This document shows positions 48,292 through 60,696 of a DNA stretch of 64,000 nucleotides, piece by piece. The DNA lies in contig OX344761.1 in assembly GCA_947034895.1 (NCBI GenBank), positions 77,251,839 to 77,315,838 on the forward strand, read 5' to 3'. How positions within the stretch are numbered: position 1 is the stretch's first letter; each line of letters begins with the position of its first letter. Origin of the DNA: Rhytidiadelphus loreus. Lineage: Eukaryota; Streptophyta; Bryopsida; Hypnales; Hylocomiaceae. The position numbers and the translations under genes are program-made. The notes under the pieces were generated by a model that was given only the letters and a program-made list of their open reading frames with translations, was not told the origin of the DNA and did not search any database.

Positions 48292-48759
48292 TTAATAACC
48301 CCTTTGTTGAAAATCTAATTCACCTCCCTATGAAAAAACTTAAAAACTATAATTAATTTTAATCAAGCCTAAAATTAATTTCACTACAAAGAACAAGCCC
48401 AAGTTTTTGTTTTTTTAAAACAATAGAAAAAGCCCAAGAGTTTGTTTTTTGTTTTTTTATAACACAAATGAAAATAGCAACAGACTCTGCTACAAGAGGT
48501 TCTATTCATGTAGCCCTAGCTTGCTTTTTGAGTAAAGTTGTATTCAAACTTCCTTACATGTTACTTTTGTGGATGCAAGAGCTTTCTTACCTTTGATCTT
48601 CGGCTGCAAATATGTGATAATTTGACAATGCTTACATATGTGGTCTTTGCATCCAATTCATTAGTTCTATTTTTTTTTTTCTTCCTTCAATGACTCCACC
48701 ACTTGGTGGCAATAAACCATCATACCATTAGGAAAAAAATGAGCCATTAGGGGAGAAAT

Positions 48760-48897
48760 GAAGCCTTTGAAAGACCGTCTGGCCATGGTTCTCCATGCTA
48801 CAAACCATGGCCGGAAAATCACATTATTTAATAATAAATAAAAAATCCAAAAAATCCAAAATCCAAAAAAATATTAAAATTAAAATTAAATAAATAA

Positions 48898-48959
<62 letters not shown>

Positions 48960-49105
48960 TAAAAAATATTTTTAAATTAAATAATAAATGCAATCCGACG
49001 TGGCAATCTTTATACCACGTCGGACTGCTGCTTCTATAACGTTCCCACAATTCAAGAACGCCCGGGAACTTGAAGTCTCTCAATGGCGTGAAAAATTCTC
49101 TAATG
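48760..49105. repeat. AT-cored hairpin-family repeat with a TA microsatellite
   Basis: Left part CCATGGTTCTCCATG, core with the (TA)n run, hairpin CAATCCGACGTGG to CCACGTCGGACTG (48991-49027), GTTCCC and GGGAAC segments, right end TCTCTAATG. Confidence 0.6.
48903..48957. repeat. TA microsatellite, about 27 units
   Basis: Uninterrupted TA dinucleotides within the AT core of the preceding repeat. Length may vary between individuals and assemblies. Confidence 0.95.
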
Positions 49106-49289
49106 TCTGAAAGGGGCCATCAGTCCCGAACAGCAAAGAACAAGCAAGGAATGCAAGCAAATAAATAAAAAATAAAAATTTGGCTAGCAAATTACAAGGT
49201 TTGATTAGTGCAGGACAATTAAAATAAATTATTTTTTAAATACTATGATTTTTTTTAAAATTTAATATTAAAATTAATACAAAATTACA

Positions 49290-49515
49290 AAATTTTCAGA
49301 TCTGATGTGGCAACAATGTGACCACTTCAAATTGTCCTTTAACAGATTATTATTTTAATTTTTTTAAATTTAATTTTTTAATTAATTAATTAATTAATTT
49401 TTTAATGCTGAATTTTGGTCATTGTTCTTCACAAGGCTGTGAGTTCCATTGCTGGGAACTCCTCAAAGGAAAGCAACCCCTTTGAGGACTGATTTTTTTC
49501 CTAATGCCTATGGGG
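49290..49515. repeat. AT-cored hairpin-family repeat
   Basis: Hairpin TGATGTGG to CCACTTCA (49303-49329), a TTAATTAA-rich core, GAGTTCC and GGGAACTCC, and a right end CCTAATG. Confidence 0.5.
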
Positions 49516-49749
49516 TCCGAAGCCACTTGACATCTAGTAGGTGTAGAACCAATAGATTAAATTTGTACCAACGACAATAATTAGTGACCTATATTGATAA
49601 GTAAAATCAAATTCTTTTAATATCAATTTTTTTAAATTAGCAATATTCTACTATTTTAACCCCTTAAAATCCATGCATCCAAAAAGTAGATGCGCTTAAA
49701 TCAATCTTGATTGTAATTTTCAATATAACATTTTTGGTATTTGATTTAA

Positions 49750-49970
49750 CCCATAAACGAAGCGGAAGATGTTTTTTGGCCGATGAATGACAAAAAATCT
49801 CTTCGTGTAGGACAAAAATGCAACTATTCATCTTCCAAAATTTGTGTAGGAAGGGAAGATCATCTACAGTAGTTTGTCTTCCAATGAGTACTTTTTCATT
49901 TTTTGAAGCCAACAATTCACACAATGACAAAACAGATGATTTCCACGGTGACGGGCTTGGCATTTAAAGG
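49750..49970. mobile_element. Short TTAA-flanked piggyBac-like MITE, 221 bp
   Basis: TTAA on both sides (49746-49749 and 49971-49974). Ends CCCATAAACG and, reverse complemented, CCTTTAAATG. It is the reverse-oriented relative of 17404-17621 (shared CACCATGG/CCACGGTG-like segment, AATAGTTGCA, CAAATTTTG). It overlaps the 99-codon minus-strand frame at 49664-49963, which is not supported in the relative. Confidence 0.7.
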
Positions 49971-50085
49971 TTAAGCTAAGAAAATGAAGACTTACAAGAT
50001 CTCTTTTGAAATCATCTTGGAATTTTGAAAAAAATCCAAAAATTGAAAGAATTATTGCAATTGTAAGCTCCATCTATTAGAATCC

Positions 50086-50438
50086 AAAAGTGAAATTTTA
50101 GATCTCATTTAGGCATAGTATAATACTATAATATGTTTTCTCAAAAAACTTTGAACTAAAAAAAGTTGGAAAAACAATTTAAGTTTCATCTCTAAAACTC
50201 CGTTTCAAATTTAGATCCTTCAATCAAAAATTATGGACAAAATTCAGAGACAATGTAAAAAAATAATGTCCATTCCAAATCTTCTCTGAATTTTGTCCAT
50301 AACTTCTGATTAGAGGATCTAAATCTGAAATAGAGTTTTGAAGATGAAACTTAAATTGATTTCTCAACTTTTCTTAGTTCAAAGTTTTTTGAAAAATTGT
50401 ATTATACTATGCCTAAATGAGGTCTGAAATTTCACTTT
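50086..50438. repeat. Foldback, arms about 170 bp
   Basis: The left arm (GTGAAATTTTAGATCTCATT, then GGCATAGTATAATAC, then AACTTTGAACTAA) is mirrored to 50438 with the axis near 50262. It shares motifs with the palindrome at 31766-32322 (CCTCATTTGAACATAGTA against CTCATTTAGGCATAGTA). It is probably the core of a decayed CACTA element reaching to 51278. Confidence 0.7.
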
Positions 50439-51115
50439 AAACAAATTTCCTCTTTTTGAGTTAAATATAAATGGTTGAGATCCTATTAATCCATATTTAT
50501 ATCTCCCATATGAGTTGTATTACCTACTACTACACTTCTTGTAAAAAGTACTTGTCTTTTCTTCTGAAATCATTTGTACATAGAAAGAGGTTTTTGAAGA
50601 TATATTTGAATGTGAAGGTGAATTTTGATTAGTAATATTTTTAAGTGGTAAAGTTTAATTAATTTGTTGTTTAGAAACAATTTGGTAAATTTAGGCCATG
50701 AGCCAAGAAATCATCAATTTTCTTGATTATTTGGTGAAAAAATGCGTCCAACCTTGAGGTTTCCCCTGCCCCACATTGGAAAATCCTTTGCCGTCAGATC
50801 AAATTTTGAAAAAAAAAATTGGCCCCTCTTTTGCCATCAAATTAAATGTTGGAAGAAAAATCGTCGACTGTCGATCCATCCGAGGCATCTGATGTTAGCT
50901 GTTGATACGAAACCCATTATCCCATATTGATTATCAAACCGTTATCAATCTAAAATTACAAAACGGGGGTGGAGGGTGAATATTGTATGGGTGTAGATTA
51001 GAGTTCAGGTTGGATGTTGGGAATTTTTTTAAATTCAAATTGAATTTAAAAATGTTTTCTTTACTATGTGATTTGAAAACCAGGTTTGAAATGCCCTTTA
51101 TAACTGTCAAATCTC

Positions 51116-51278
51116 CACTACTGTAATAGAAATTTGACGAATTGTTGTCAAAATTGACAAAAAAATGACAAGAAATCTATTAATTCAAAGTCCGAATCAA
51201 CACGTTCTAATTGACAGAGCATAATTTGACAAATTTCTATCAAATATCTATCACTACGGCAGAATTCCCCTTGTAGTG
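51116..51278. mobile_element. CACTA-like short element, 163 bp
   Basis: Starts CACTACTGTAATAG and ends CCCCTTGTAGTG, with TTGACA/TGTCAA motifs just inside both ends as in 31325-32620. The flanks show no clear 3-bp duplication. It may be a deletion derivative or one end of a larger element with the foldback at 50086. Confidence 0.5.
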
Positions 51279-52300
51279 TTAGCAAGGCCAAAAAAAGAAT
51301 TTATATCAATTCAAATACTAATAACTTGCAATTTATGTAGTGGAAATTTCTAAAACTTTTTCCACATCTTTTCAAACCAATGTACTACAAGATCCTATAG
51401 TTACAACTTACAAGTGTGTTCAAAAATGATTTTTTTCTAAAATTTGGTACTTGTATTAGAAATGGCAGTTTTGAAGCATTTTTGGTGAAAACATAGTCAA
51501 ATAACATTAGGAATTAAATGGCTTAGAGGACAACTTTTGTAAAAATTATATCAAATTAATTATAAAGACCGAAAAGTTAGGTAAGAACCAAATAACTTAA
51601 ATACAAAGAGATGTAGAAAATCCATTGGATTGCATATTCATTTAAAAAAAACTTCACAATTCGTAAAGTACTCTAAACCAGGGTTTAAACCCATGAGTTT
51701 TGTGAAAAAGCCGGTTGAGTTAAAAAAGTCAAAATAAAAGTGGGTATGAAACTTATTTTTCCATTGAAATGGTGCCTAAAAAAGTTTGGTCCCCACTTTT
51801 GAAGTTGTGTGACATAAGTATCTTGCAAAAAAGTTTGATGCTTCAACTATAGTTGCCTTTTCAACTTCAAAAAAAGTCATGCCCAAAGTGGGGGGGACTT
51901 TACAAATAACTCAAATGTGTATAGAAAATTGAAACACCTTTGCAAAATTCTTAAAAATCTACATAGTCAAGAAGCCTTCCAAATAAAAATAACTAAAATT
52001 CATTTGTAGTGTTTTATTCGTAATTTAATTTTTTTTAATTTTTTTTAAAAGTTGAAAAATTGGGTATCTTGGTCTATGATAAATGTATTAGAAAAACTCA
52101 TATAATTAGATTTTTAATGCTATTACTATCCTCCAAAAACATTCATTTCTTGTATATAATTATATTTTTGGATTCCTTGTTGAAAGGGCTAGAAGAGTTA
52201 TGTACATTCAAAAAATTATATAATCCCTTGAGATCATAATTGGACTAAAATGCATTATTGATAATTATAATCAGCGCCACATAATACAAGTCAGAGCTGC
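51279..52300. other. Intergenic DNA, decayed piggyBac-like fragment, no gene
   Basis: 51290-51505 matches part of the TTAA-flanked family (CTTGCAATTTATGTAGTGGAA, then CAAGATCCTATAG, then AGAAATGGCAGTTTTG) without usable ends. The remainder is AT-rich with no frame of note. Confidence 0.4.
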
Positions 52301-52432
52301 GTCCCTGACCTAACTACGTGATTAGTGAACTTCTACAAGATACAGTGTTGTTATACAAACCCAAGCAGAAACCCAAGCTCAACGTGATCAATCAATCCGA
52401 AGGTCTGCGTGGGCTAGTGCGTCCCCTAATCT

Positions 52433-52735
52433 TTAAACTGCCTGGCTCGAATCTGACTTAGTGAGCTCCTCAGGGATGCTAGCTGAGATCATCCGAAGCT
52501 CCGCGTCCGGCGAGGCCTGTGGTAGCCGTGATCATTTCGTTAAAATGGCGGTATTCCATACATCATTTTTCCATTCATGGACAGGTATGAAATTCAGACC
52601 GCACGGTCTAAACGTGAAAGTACCAAGTTTACGGAATACCGCCATTTTAACGAAATATTGGTTAGTACGCTTTCCCGGCCGAGTGAACTTCCTTGATTCC
52701 TCCGGGCCGCTATCAAGGCCGCTGACAGGCAGTCT
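52433..52735 (-). pseudogene. Decayed duplicate of the RLK tail exon, unit 3, split by a MITE
   Basis: This is the third member of the decayed tail-exon series, below gene 3. It is interrupted at 52534-52659 by a short inverted-repeat element that units 1 and 2 lack. The flanking parts (AACTGCCTGGCTCGAATCTG on the low side, TAGTACGCTTTCCCGG on the high side) align with the uninterrupted copies. It has no open frame. Confidence 0.7.
52534..52659. mobile_element. MITE below gene 3, 126 bp
   Basis: Ends ATTTCGTTAAAATGGCGG and its complement, extending to GGTATTCC. It splits the decayed tail-exon copy of unit 3, which is unbroken in units 1 and 2. The interior resembles 7049-7220. The exact target duplication is not clear. 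Confidence 0.75.
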
Positions 52736-53019
52736 CTCTACCAGATTACTGCATCTCAGGGTTCTTACCAAAAAAAATCTCACCGATATCGATCGATCGA
52801 CCTTAGGATCGGACTAAGACTTCCGTTTTCTTCACTTTCTAGATCTGATGTAATCGAACTGGACCGGGATGAACTCGCTGTAATCGATGTCAGGATTTCT
52901 AAACTACAAGACTCCCCTCCTCCCCGATTCGTTCGATCAGATCTGAATGAGCTCCACAGTGATACTGAGATCATCCGAAGATCCACGTCGAGGCCTACCG
53001 TGACCCTGGTGGTATGCTT

Positions 53020-56000
53020 TTACCATATGAGTTTCCCTTCCTCGAAGACGCTGTCCAGGCCGCTGTTACTATTGCTCCTGTAGTCCACGAATCCTCGCTG
53101 TGACAGGGTTCCAGACTTGTAGGCTGGCTCAGCCTTCCCCTCGCCCAGCACCAGCATTTCCGACTCCGTGTCGCTCTGCAAGATTGAGGCAATGCGAGCC
53201 ATGGAAGGCCGCTTCTCGGATTCGATTTGGACGCACAGGAGGCAAACGTTGATGATGCGTTGGACATCGCGAACTTCGTCGTCGGTCAGGTGGAGCGCCG
53301 GGTCGACGAGGTCGAGTAGTCGGCCTTGTTCGTGGAGGATCCAGGCCTGCAGGATGTTCGATGATCAAGAAGTTAGAAGAACAATTCCGTTGAATACCGC
53401 CAATTTAGCGAAAGGGGTATTCCAACCGCCATTTTGACATTAATTGATGCCATGAGAAGTCAATTTCAAATCGTTAAATTGGCACAATTCCGATCCGGCA
53501 CCAAAAATTGTGACATATATGTTCATATTACTTACTACCAGTCTAAAATAAGATTTACGTTTCCAAACAAATAAATAGTCAATTTCGTTAAAATGGCGGT
53601 ATTCCAGTATAATGGCACCACATTCCATTAAAATGGCACTGAACTTGTTAGAAAATAACACTACATTCCGGTAAAATGACAAAATGTGTATCAAAAATGG
53701 CAAAAAAATGCCGCCATTTTAACAAAATTGATTATTAAGTATTTACTTTTAAAAACAACCGTTCTGAAACGAGCCAAATACTGGTCAAGTATACCGCCAA
53801 TTTAGCGAATTGACCTTATTAGCTTGTGTCCACAAATATGCAAATCCATATGCGAACTGCATTTCATCACAACACTGTGCCCCCTAAGCTAGGATCGATT
53901 TACACCCATCCACACCAACCGGCTCCCTCAATCTTTTTCATTTTTTCCGTGCTTGAGGGTACACAGCGCCAGTGTTATACTTGGTTGAGCACGTGACACA
54001 GAACGACCTGGGGGAGTCGATTCTTTTAGTAGAATGAACGAGAAAGATTCTCTTCACTTCGACATCATTAAATTATACGCAGATTTAGGAAGTCAATGCA
54101 TTCCCGAAGTGAATGCACGGTTGGAGGCAAATGTAATCCGCAGTTGTCAACTTTGGAACTTTGAGCAATAGGGTTTGGCAAGCTATGTGGTTCAACAAAG
54201 GTGGAGACTGATCATACCCATTTGGAGAGGTACACTCGGTCTGGATCATATGAAACATCAATGTTTCGTCTACCACTAATAATCTCCAAACACAACACTC
54301 CAAAGCTGTAGACATCCACTTTGTCGCTCAGTTGGCCAAGGGAAGCATACTCTGGTGCCAAGTACCCTCTGCAAAGTTGATCATTAATTTTGCACAATAA
54401 TCAATAAGGATAAAATATTGGAAAAACATCATTCTAAGGACAACAGAAGGAGAAAACATAAAAACATGAATCATTCCTACTGTCGTAGTACTGAAAGTTG
54501 AAATTGCTTTTTAGAAAAGAGGTTCTGCTTACTTTGTTCCAGCAACATGAACAGTCATGATATGGCTTTGCTCGTCCGGGAATAACAGAGCCAAACCGAA
54601 GTCCGCAATCTTGGGTTCCATATTCTTATCTAACAAAACGTTGCTCGCCTTGATGTCCCGATGGATAACTCTTGGATGTGCCAACGCATGCAGATAATGC
54701 AAACCATGCGCAATCCCCAGACAAATCTTTAGCCGCACAGGCCAACTGACCACCTGCCTTGTTGTTCCTGTTCGTAATGTACAGGATAACGTACTTAGTA
54801 GTAGCTAAGTATCTAAATTCAAATACGAATAGATGTAAACAACACTATGCTATTGGTATCTGCGAAGATGATTTAAGGGAATTGAAATGCCTACACAAAG
54901 ATAAGTGTGACTCGAGGTGTACGAGTCCCCAAACATACCAAGTAAAATTTGGTCGACGTCGAAGTTATCCACATACTCGTAAACCAGCAGCCTTTGGTGT
55001 TCACGAAGGCAGCATCCTTTCAGGCTCACGAGGTTTCTGTGCTTCATTCCAGTGATAAGGACAACTTCGTTTAAGAATTCATCGAAGCCTTCTGAGGTTT
55101 TGACGAACAGCTGCTTCACAGCCACCACGTGTCCATTTGGAAGGATACCCTGCAGTGGTGCAAGAGAAGGTCAGAATGTTTTGCACAAAATCCCAAATTT
55201 ACAGCAATTATGCTTCAAATATTGACTCACATCTAGCTTAGTTAGCAGATTGATATAACGGTGGGATTATCTAGCTAAGTTTTGCACAATGATGTGGATG
55301 GAATGCAATTTGTATATTATTTCGCAGTTCTATCGGCACAACGAGTTAATGTAAATGTCAAAGTGGGTTACGGAATTGACGTGAATAGTGGTGTTTAGTA
55401 CCTTGTAAACTGCGCCGTAGCCACCCTGGCCCAGCTTCATATCGTCGTGAAAGTCTCTTGTGGCGGCCCTGAGCTCATTGTAGGAGAATATGGTGGGCTT
55501 GACATCATGCTCTTCGAATTCTGAAGAGAACAGAATAAAATTATGTTGGCACCAAAGAAATCCAAGGTACTCACTGTGAGAAAGTGTTCATGAACAAGAC
55601 TAATACAGGAATATTCAGGGCTCCTGAGTACTCACTCTTGTTGAACTGGACTTGCAGATACTTTTTGTAGCTTCTGTTTTTATAAAGTAAAGCTCCCACA
55701 ACAACTGCCAGTATCAGTATCATCGAAATCACACTGGTAGTGACAGCAGCGATGACGACCTTGCGGTTGTTTGCTTTTGCTGCACAACAGCGGTGACTTA
55801 TGAATTGTGAAGTCACCAAAGAACAGATAAGGATCCTGTCAATCATATCATTCACATAATTCCTAATCACTAAACCAGGTTGCATAAACACACATTTGTT
55901 TCTAAAATACAAATGCTCAGGGGCAAAAGCCAGGTAAATGAATACTGACCTGGATTTACCGAGATAACTGGGGTACAGAAGGATCTCTGGCCAGTATTTC

Positions 56001-59000
56001 CAGAGTCATAGTGATCACAAAACGGATTCCCATCTAGGCTGCAAATTTAATTTATCCACAAAAAGATCAGAACACACAAGTTCAACTATTTGCAGGTAGT
56101 AACCACAATATTTTTAATTAATGCCTATTTCTCCTTAATCAGAATGAATGTTCCAAGTGAGAACTGTGACAGTGGATTTGAGGGCTGTTTTGACCAGCAG
56201 GGTTATCAGTAATTATATAATATCCACTCCTGCTCAGCCAATGGAAACTGCATTAATTGAGAAATACATAAAATTAATCAAGGATAGTGTCACTTGTAAC
56301 ATTGGAATGCAGTATGTACTGAAGGCCAAGGATCTGGGATTACGTACTTGATGACAGTGATGATGTCGTCGATGGAAACTGTGTCATATCTTACACGTGT
56401 GATTATGTTGTTGCTCAAACTCAGCACCCTTAACTTTCCGACTGCATTAGAATCCGACCTTCGCAGCAGTAATTGTAGTTCATTCATCCGGGTGACGTCA
56501 AGCCCTCCTGAAAGACTGTTGTTTTGCAGGTACCTGTATTTCAGACACGGTGACCAATTTTACCCTAGGTTTGCATGGATTGGTATAATTTCATAATATG
56601 TGTTACTCAAGGCATAATCCTCGAAAGTAAATACATCTTGAGGATTGTCATTACCATAATTTTATTATCCTCTGAAATCAAATATGTAGTGTGCAGATCA
56701 TATGATCGATTGTTTATGAACCCCAGCTAAAGTAATATTGTTCCAAGTAAGCATGTAGGTTACGTGGAACATGAGTTGCAACTTACAGCTCTTCAATAGT
56801 GCCAAGGTTTGTGGCATTCCAGGCTGGAAGAACTCCTGATAGATTATTGCCAGACAGGTCTAGCGTAGTCACTGTGGCACTCAGATTGATGGTATCCTGT
56901 AAATTCCCTGTCCAGGTGAAATTGTTCCAGCCCAAATTCCTGTTTCAAATCCACACATGCGAGTGGTGAGCCAAGATATTGAGATACATGCCAAATTATT
57001 CCTGTTTGTTAAAAGGGCATGTTTCAAAGCACCAATATTGTGACATTCAAGTGGACAAAGCCTGAAAACTAGGACAGGCATAGATTCAAGATAGGTCTCA
57101 GATCGGTGATTTCACTGAAATCCGCCATTTTCACAAATATGAGGTTCAGAAGAACTATGAACAATGTTTGTGCTCACTATCTTGTGCAGTTTCAATGCAA
57201 TTTCTGAATGATCGTGACCTTTATTTCAATCATTTCATTTCTGCAAATGAAGAAAAAAAATTCAAAATGGATAGGTATGATTCGTCATCAATACTTACAC
57301 AGTCTGCATGGCGGAAAAATTTCTAAGATCTGGTAACGACCCCACAAATTCATTCTGAGAGACATCCCTGCATCATCACAAGAAATTAAAGCAGTTAGGA
57401 GTGTCACATACTGACATACCTCCAGTCCTTTTTACTCAGAGCAATGGCTACTCTCCAGGAAGCAGAATGATTAGAAAAGGTTTCAGCAAGTTAACTTCTT
57501 CAAACGGTGTAAAGTGATCAGGGAAAGTAGAGAGGCGTAGCTTACAGATAAATCAATTTATGCATCGTAGATAGGTCTGGCAACTCCCCAGTGAACTGAT
57601 TGTTAGATATGTCCCTGCCAGGAATCAACAGAATCCATCACGCACATGTTCCAATGGGACACAAACTCAGCATATATGTATGATTGAACAATTATATAAA
57701 AGGAAATTCTCACTAAATTATAGAAATTCTCAGTTGAAATGGCAATGTTTTGTACGATTGTACTAAACTGAAACCTGTGCCTGTCCTACCAGAAGACACT
57801 CATCCCCAAATAGAAGCGAAAGATGAAAACCGACTTACAGTGTTTCTAGTTCCGTCTTATTCGTGAAAGCGTAGGACGGAATTGGTCCCTCTAGAAGATT
57901 GTTACCAATGCTGAGTACTTGGAGGTAATGCATGGCACTGAGCTGGGGAAACGGATACGGTCCAACGAACTGATTGCCACTCAGATCCCTGTTCAATTTT
58001 TAGAACAAAGGAATAATTATTAGAACACTGAACCGGAATATTGGAATGAAAAATAAATTAAGCACTTAGCGCTTAAGTACTAAAGTATTACCCGGGATAA
58101 AGATTATATTGCAATGCTCTAGATTTCTTTACATTGGTACGATGCCAGCCCAAAAATTTGAGACATATATACATGTACATAAAGGTTTAGAACGTAGGTT
58201 AGGTATAGATTTATGTTTCAAAAGGCTAGTTCTAAAAGGTGCCGAAGTATTGAAATGCCACCGATTTAATGAAATTGAAATCATTAGAAACTCAAGCGGA
58301 ATTATATATACAGGCTCTTCAAGAATGAGAGGAAACTCACAATTGCACGAGATTCCAGAAATAGGTCCAGTTTGGAATAATTCCGTTGAAACTATTGTCA
58401 TGAACATCCCTACCCATGTATTCAGATGTAATCAGTTAGTATTATTTGATAGACAGGTCAAAATAGTGGACAATGATAATCATCTCATTGGCTGAAAACT
58501 GAACTCAATCCAAATGATAATTGATGGTCCTATCATTGGGGGCAGTTAGCAAACTTACAAAATATTGAGCCATAATTCCTGGAGTCCTATAGGAAGTGGA
58601 CCAGTGAGGTTAGGATTTCCTGTCAATTCTCTGGAAGCATCAAAGGATAGGATTAGTTGGAAGATAATTCAGGTAACTGGGGAACACTGGTGCAGTGTTC
58701 TAATTCTAAGACGTTCAATAAGATCATCGCTACCATCTAACAAAGGCTGAGAAGCATGTTAACTTTCAAGAGCTTTGCGTATGGAAACTTAGCCAATACG
58801 TGTTTTGAGATTTGGAAAAACTAAAGTCAATTTCGTTGAACTGGCACAATTCCATTAAAATGGCGTGCTGGCACATTCCATTGAAATGGTTATGCTACAG
58901 AGGCGGGAGGGGGAATGGGGTGAAAATCATAGTTTTGCAAGTTATCAGTGCACAATGTTACTGTTGAAATGCAATTTGCATATGACTGTATTTGTATAAC

Positions 59001-60696
59001 AAGCTAATGCAAATGTCAAAATGATGCATGGAATATCACGAATTCAACAAAATTGACATTAACTACACTAAACATGGATATTACGGGGACCAAAAAATTT
59101 AAGAGACTTATTGTGAAAAACTATAGATGTTTGAAGAATGATGTAGAGCTCCCAGACACTTTAGTAACTCTTGCAGTCCAGCAAAAGGTAGATATTTATA
59201 TAGTGTGCAATGTCAATTAATTAGTATGGGTCTCCTTAAAACCCTATTCAATGTAGAAACAACATTTCAAGGTACTTAAGAGACTAGCTCCAGGGAACTT
59301 ACAAAGTAATCAACTGTGTCAAGTTTACAATGGCTGGTGGCAAAGTGCCAACAATTGATGCATTGGATATAGACCTGCTCGAAGACATTTCAATTCATTT
59401 CACACATATCATTGTTAGAAGTGACTCATTAGAAAGGTCTGATACAGCCACAATCATTATTCACCATTCAATCATTATTTAAGAGCAGGATGAAACAACA
59501 CTAGGACCAAAGGTTGAAACATCAATTTCATTGGATTGGTGATATACATCACTCAAAAAACTAAGACTCTTAATGCTTTACGATTCAAGGTTCTTGACTT
59601 GATAGGAAGTCAATTTTTTTTAAATAGTGAAATTCCAGCTTTAAAATAGAATGGTGTGACATTTATGTACATAAATGTCTAAAATCTAGGATAAGAGTGG
59701 TATGGATTTATGTTTCAAAATGCTAAGTGCCAAACTTTTGAAATACCGCCACTTCAACAAAATTCACGTTAAAGGTGCCAATGTCGACAATCACCACGAA
59801 TGTAACCAACAGATTGATTTCTTAATTAGTGCGAGTTCCGGGAACCCTTGCTTGGTAACCTGACGTTTCTTAAAGTGCTTGTTATCCTGACCCTATTCAA
59901 AGGCCGCACAGCAAACTAGCTAATTGGATATAAGCGTAGAATAGAATTCGAATAGTATAGAGAGTGAATAAAAACATGCTTACAAGCCAACTACAACGAC
60001 GTCCCAGTTGGTATCATTATTTGCGTCTTCAGTATAGTTCTCTTTCAAGCATTGCACTCCTCGCCAATTGGGAAACGTAACGTCTGGCCAATACACATTC
60101 AGGCAAGGGTACAGTTGCGTTGTATTCCAGCCATATAGGTTACTGCTCTGATCCGGGGTTTTATTCCAAGCTGCAAAGATTGCCTGGAGAGCGTCCACTG
60201 CAATCAAACAAGTGCATTCTTAATTTATATTGCTCACACAAAACCCATTGAAACACAGAGTGAAACTCTGACTTGCAAGTTGCAAACATGCCTTTACCGA
60301 CGACAGTGTGCATGATTGAGTACTACGACTCTCGAGTCTGGGTTAGAATCGTAAACTATTCACTAACAGGCACTCCAATGGGCCGTCCTGAGTCAGTCAG
60401 ACGATCGATCAGTCACTCTACTCTCCCCCACGGGGCACTGCCAAATTCTCTTCATCTGTTTGACAAGAAAAAGGAATTTCGAAAACCGTTCATCAGCAAC
60501 GAACTCTCTACTACTGCCAAAGTGCAAACTCTGTAGAGTAGAGGATTTCAAGTCATTGAAACTTACGGTCATATGTCGAGTAAGTAACGGTGTCGTTGTC
60601 GCCGCCTTGTACAAAGCAGACATTGCCAAGTACAAGCAGTAAGGCTATCACAGATCGGCCAAACGGATCACAAAGCAGGTGCGACTGTTGTCCCAT
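53020..60696 (-). CDS. LRR receptor-like serine/threonine kinase gene 3 (tail truncated by frameshift)
   Basis: Exons (5' to 3'): 60696-60567, 60197-59984, 59374-59303, 58630-58559, 58409-58341, 57988-57839, 57614-57546, 57367-57299, 56939-56787, 56533-56348, 56038-55950, 55779-55636, 55520-55402, 55149-54939, 54767-54533, 54368-54218, 53346-53020. These give 2460 nt and 819 aa. Signal peptide, N-cap, LRRs, membrane helix and kinase are complete (Lys524, HRD Asp620, DFG Asp638). The glycine loop reads [10 protein letters not shown] rather than GEGGYG. In the last exon an extra G after GAGGAAGG shifts the frame, so the protein ends at TAA (53020-53022) after EEGKLIW, about 30 residues before the QIQAR end of the paralogues. 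The kinase fold should not be affected. The C-cap has lost Cys residues kept in genes 1 and 2 (RSFC and VIS replace RCFC and QIC). Exons 2-5 are nearly identical to gene 2. Expression cannot be judged from sequence. Confidence 0.85.
53575..53735. mobile_element. MITE in intron 16 of gene 3, 161 bp, TAA target duplication
   Basis: Ends ATAGTCAATTTCGTTAAAA and the complement of ATAATCAATTTTGTTAAAA. TAA lies on both sides (53572-53574, 53736-53738). It sits inside an older relative spanning about 53459-53816, whose relics also occur in intron 16 of genes 1 and 2. Confidence 0.8.
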
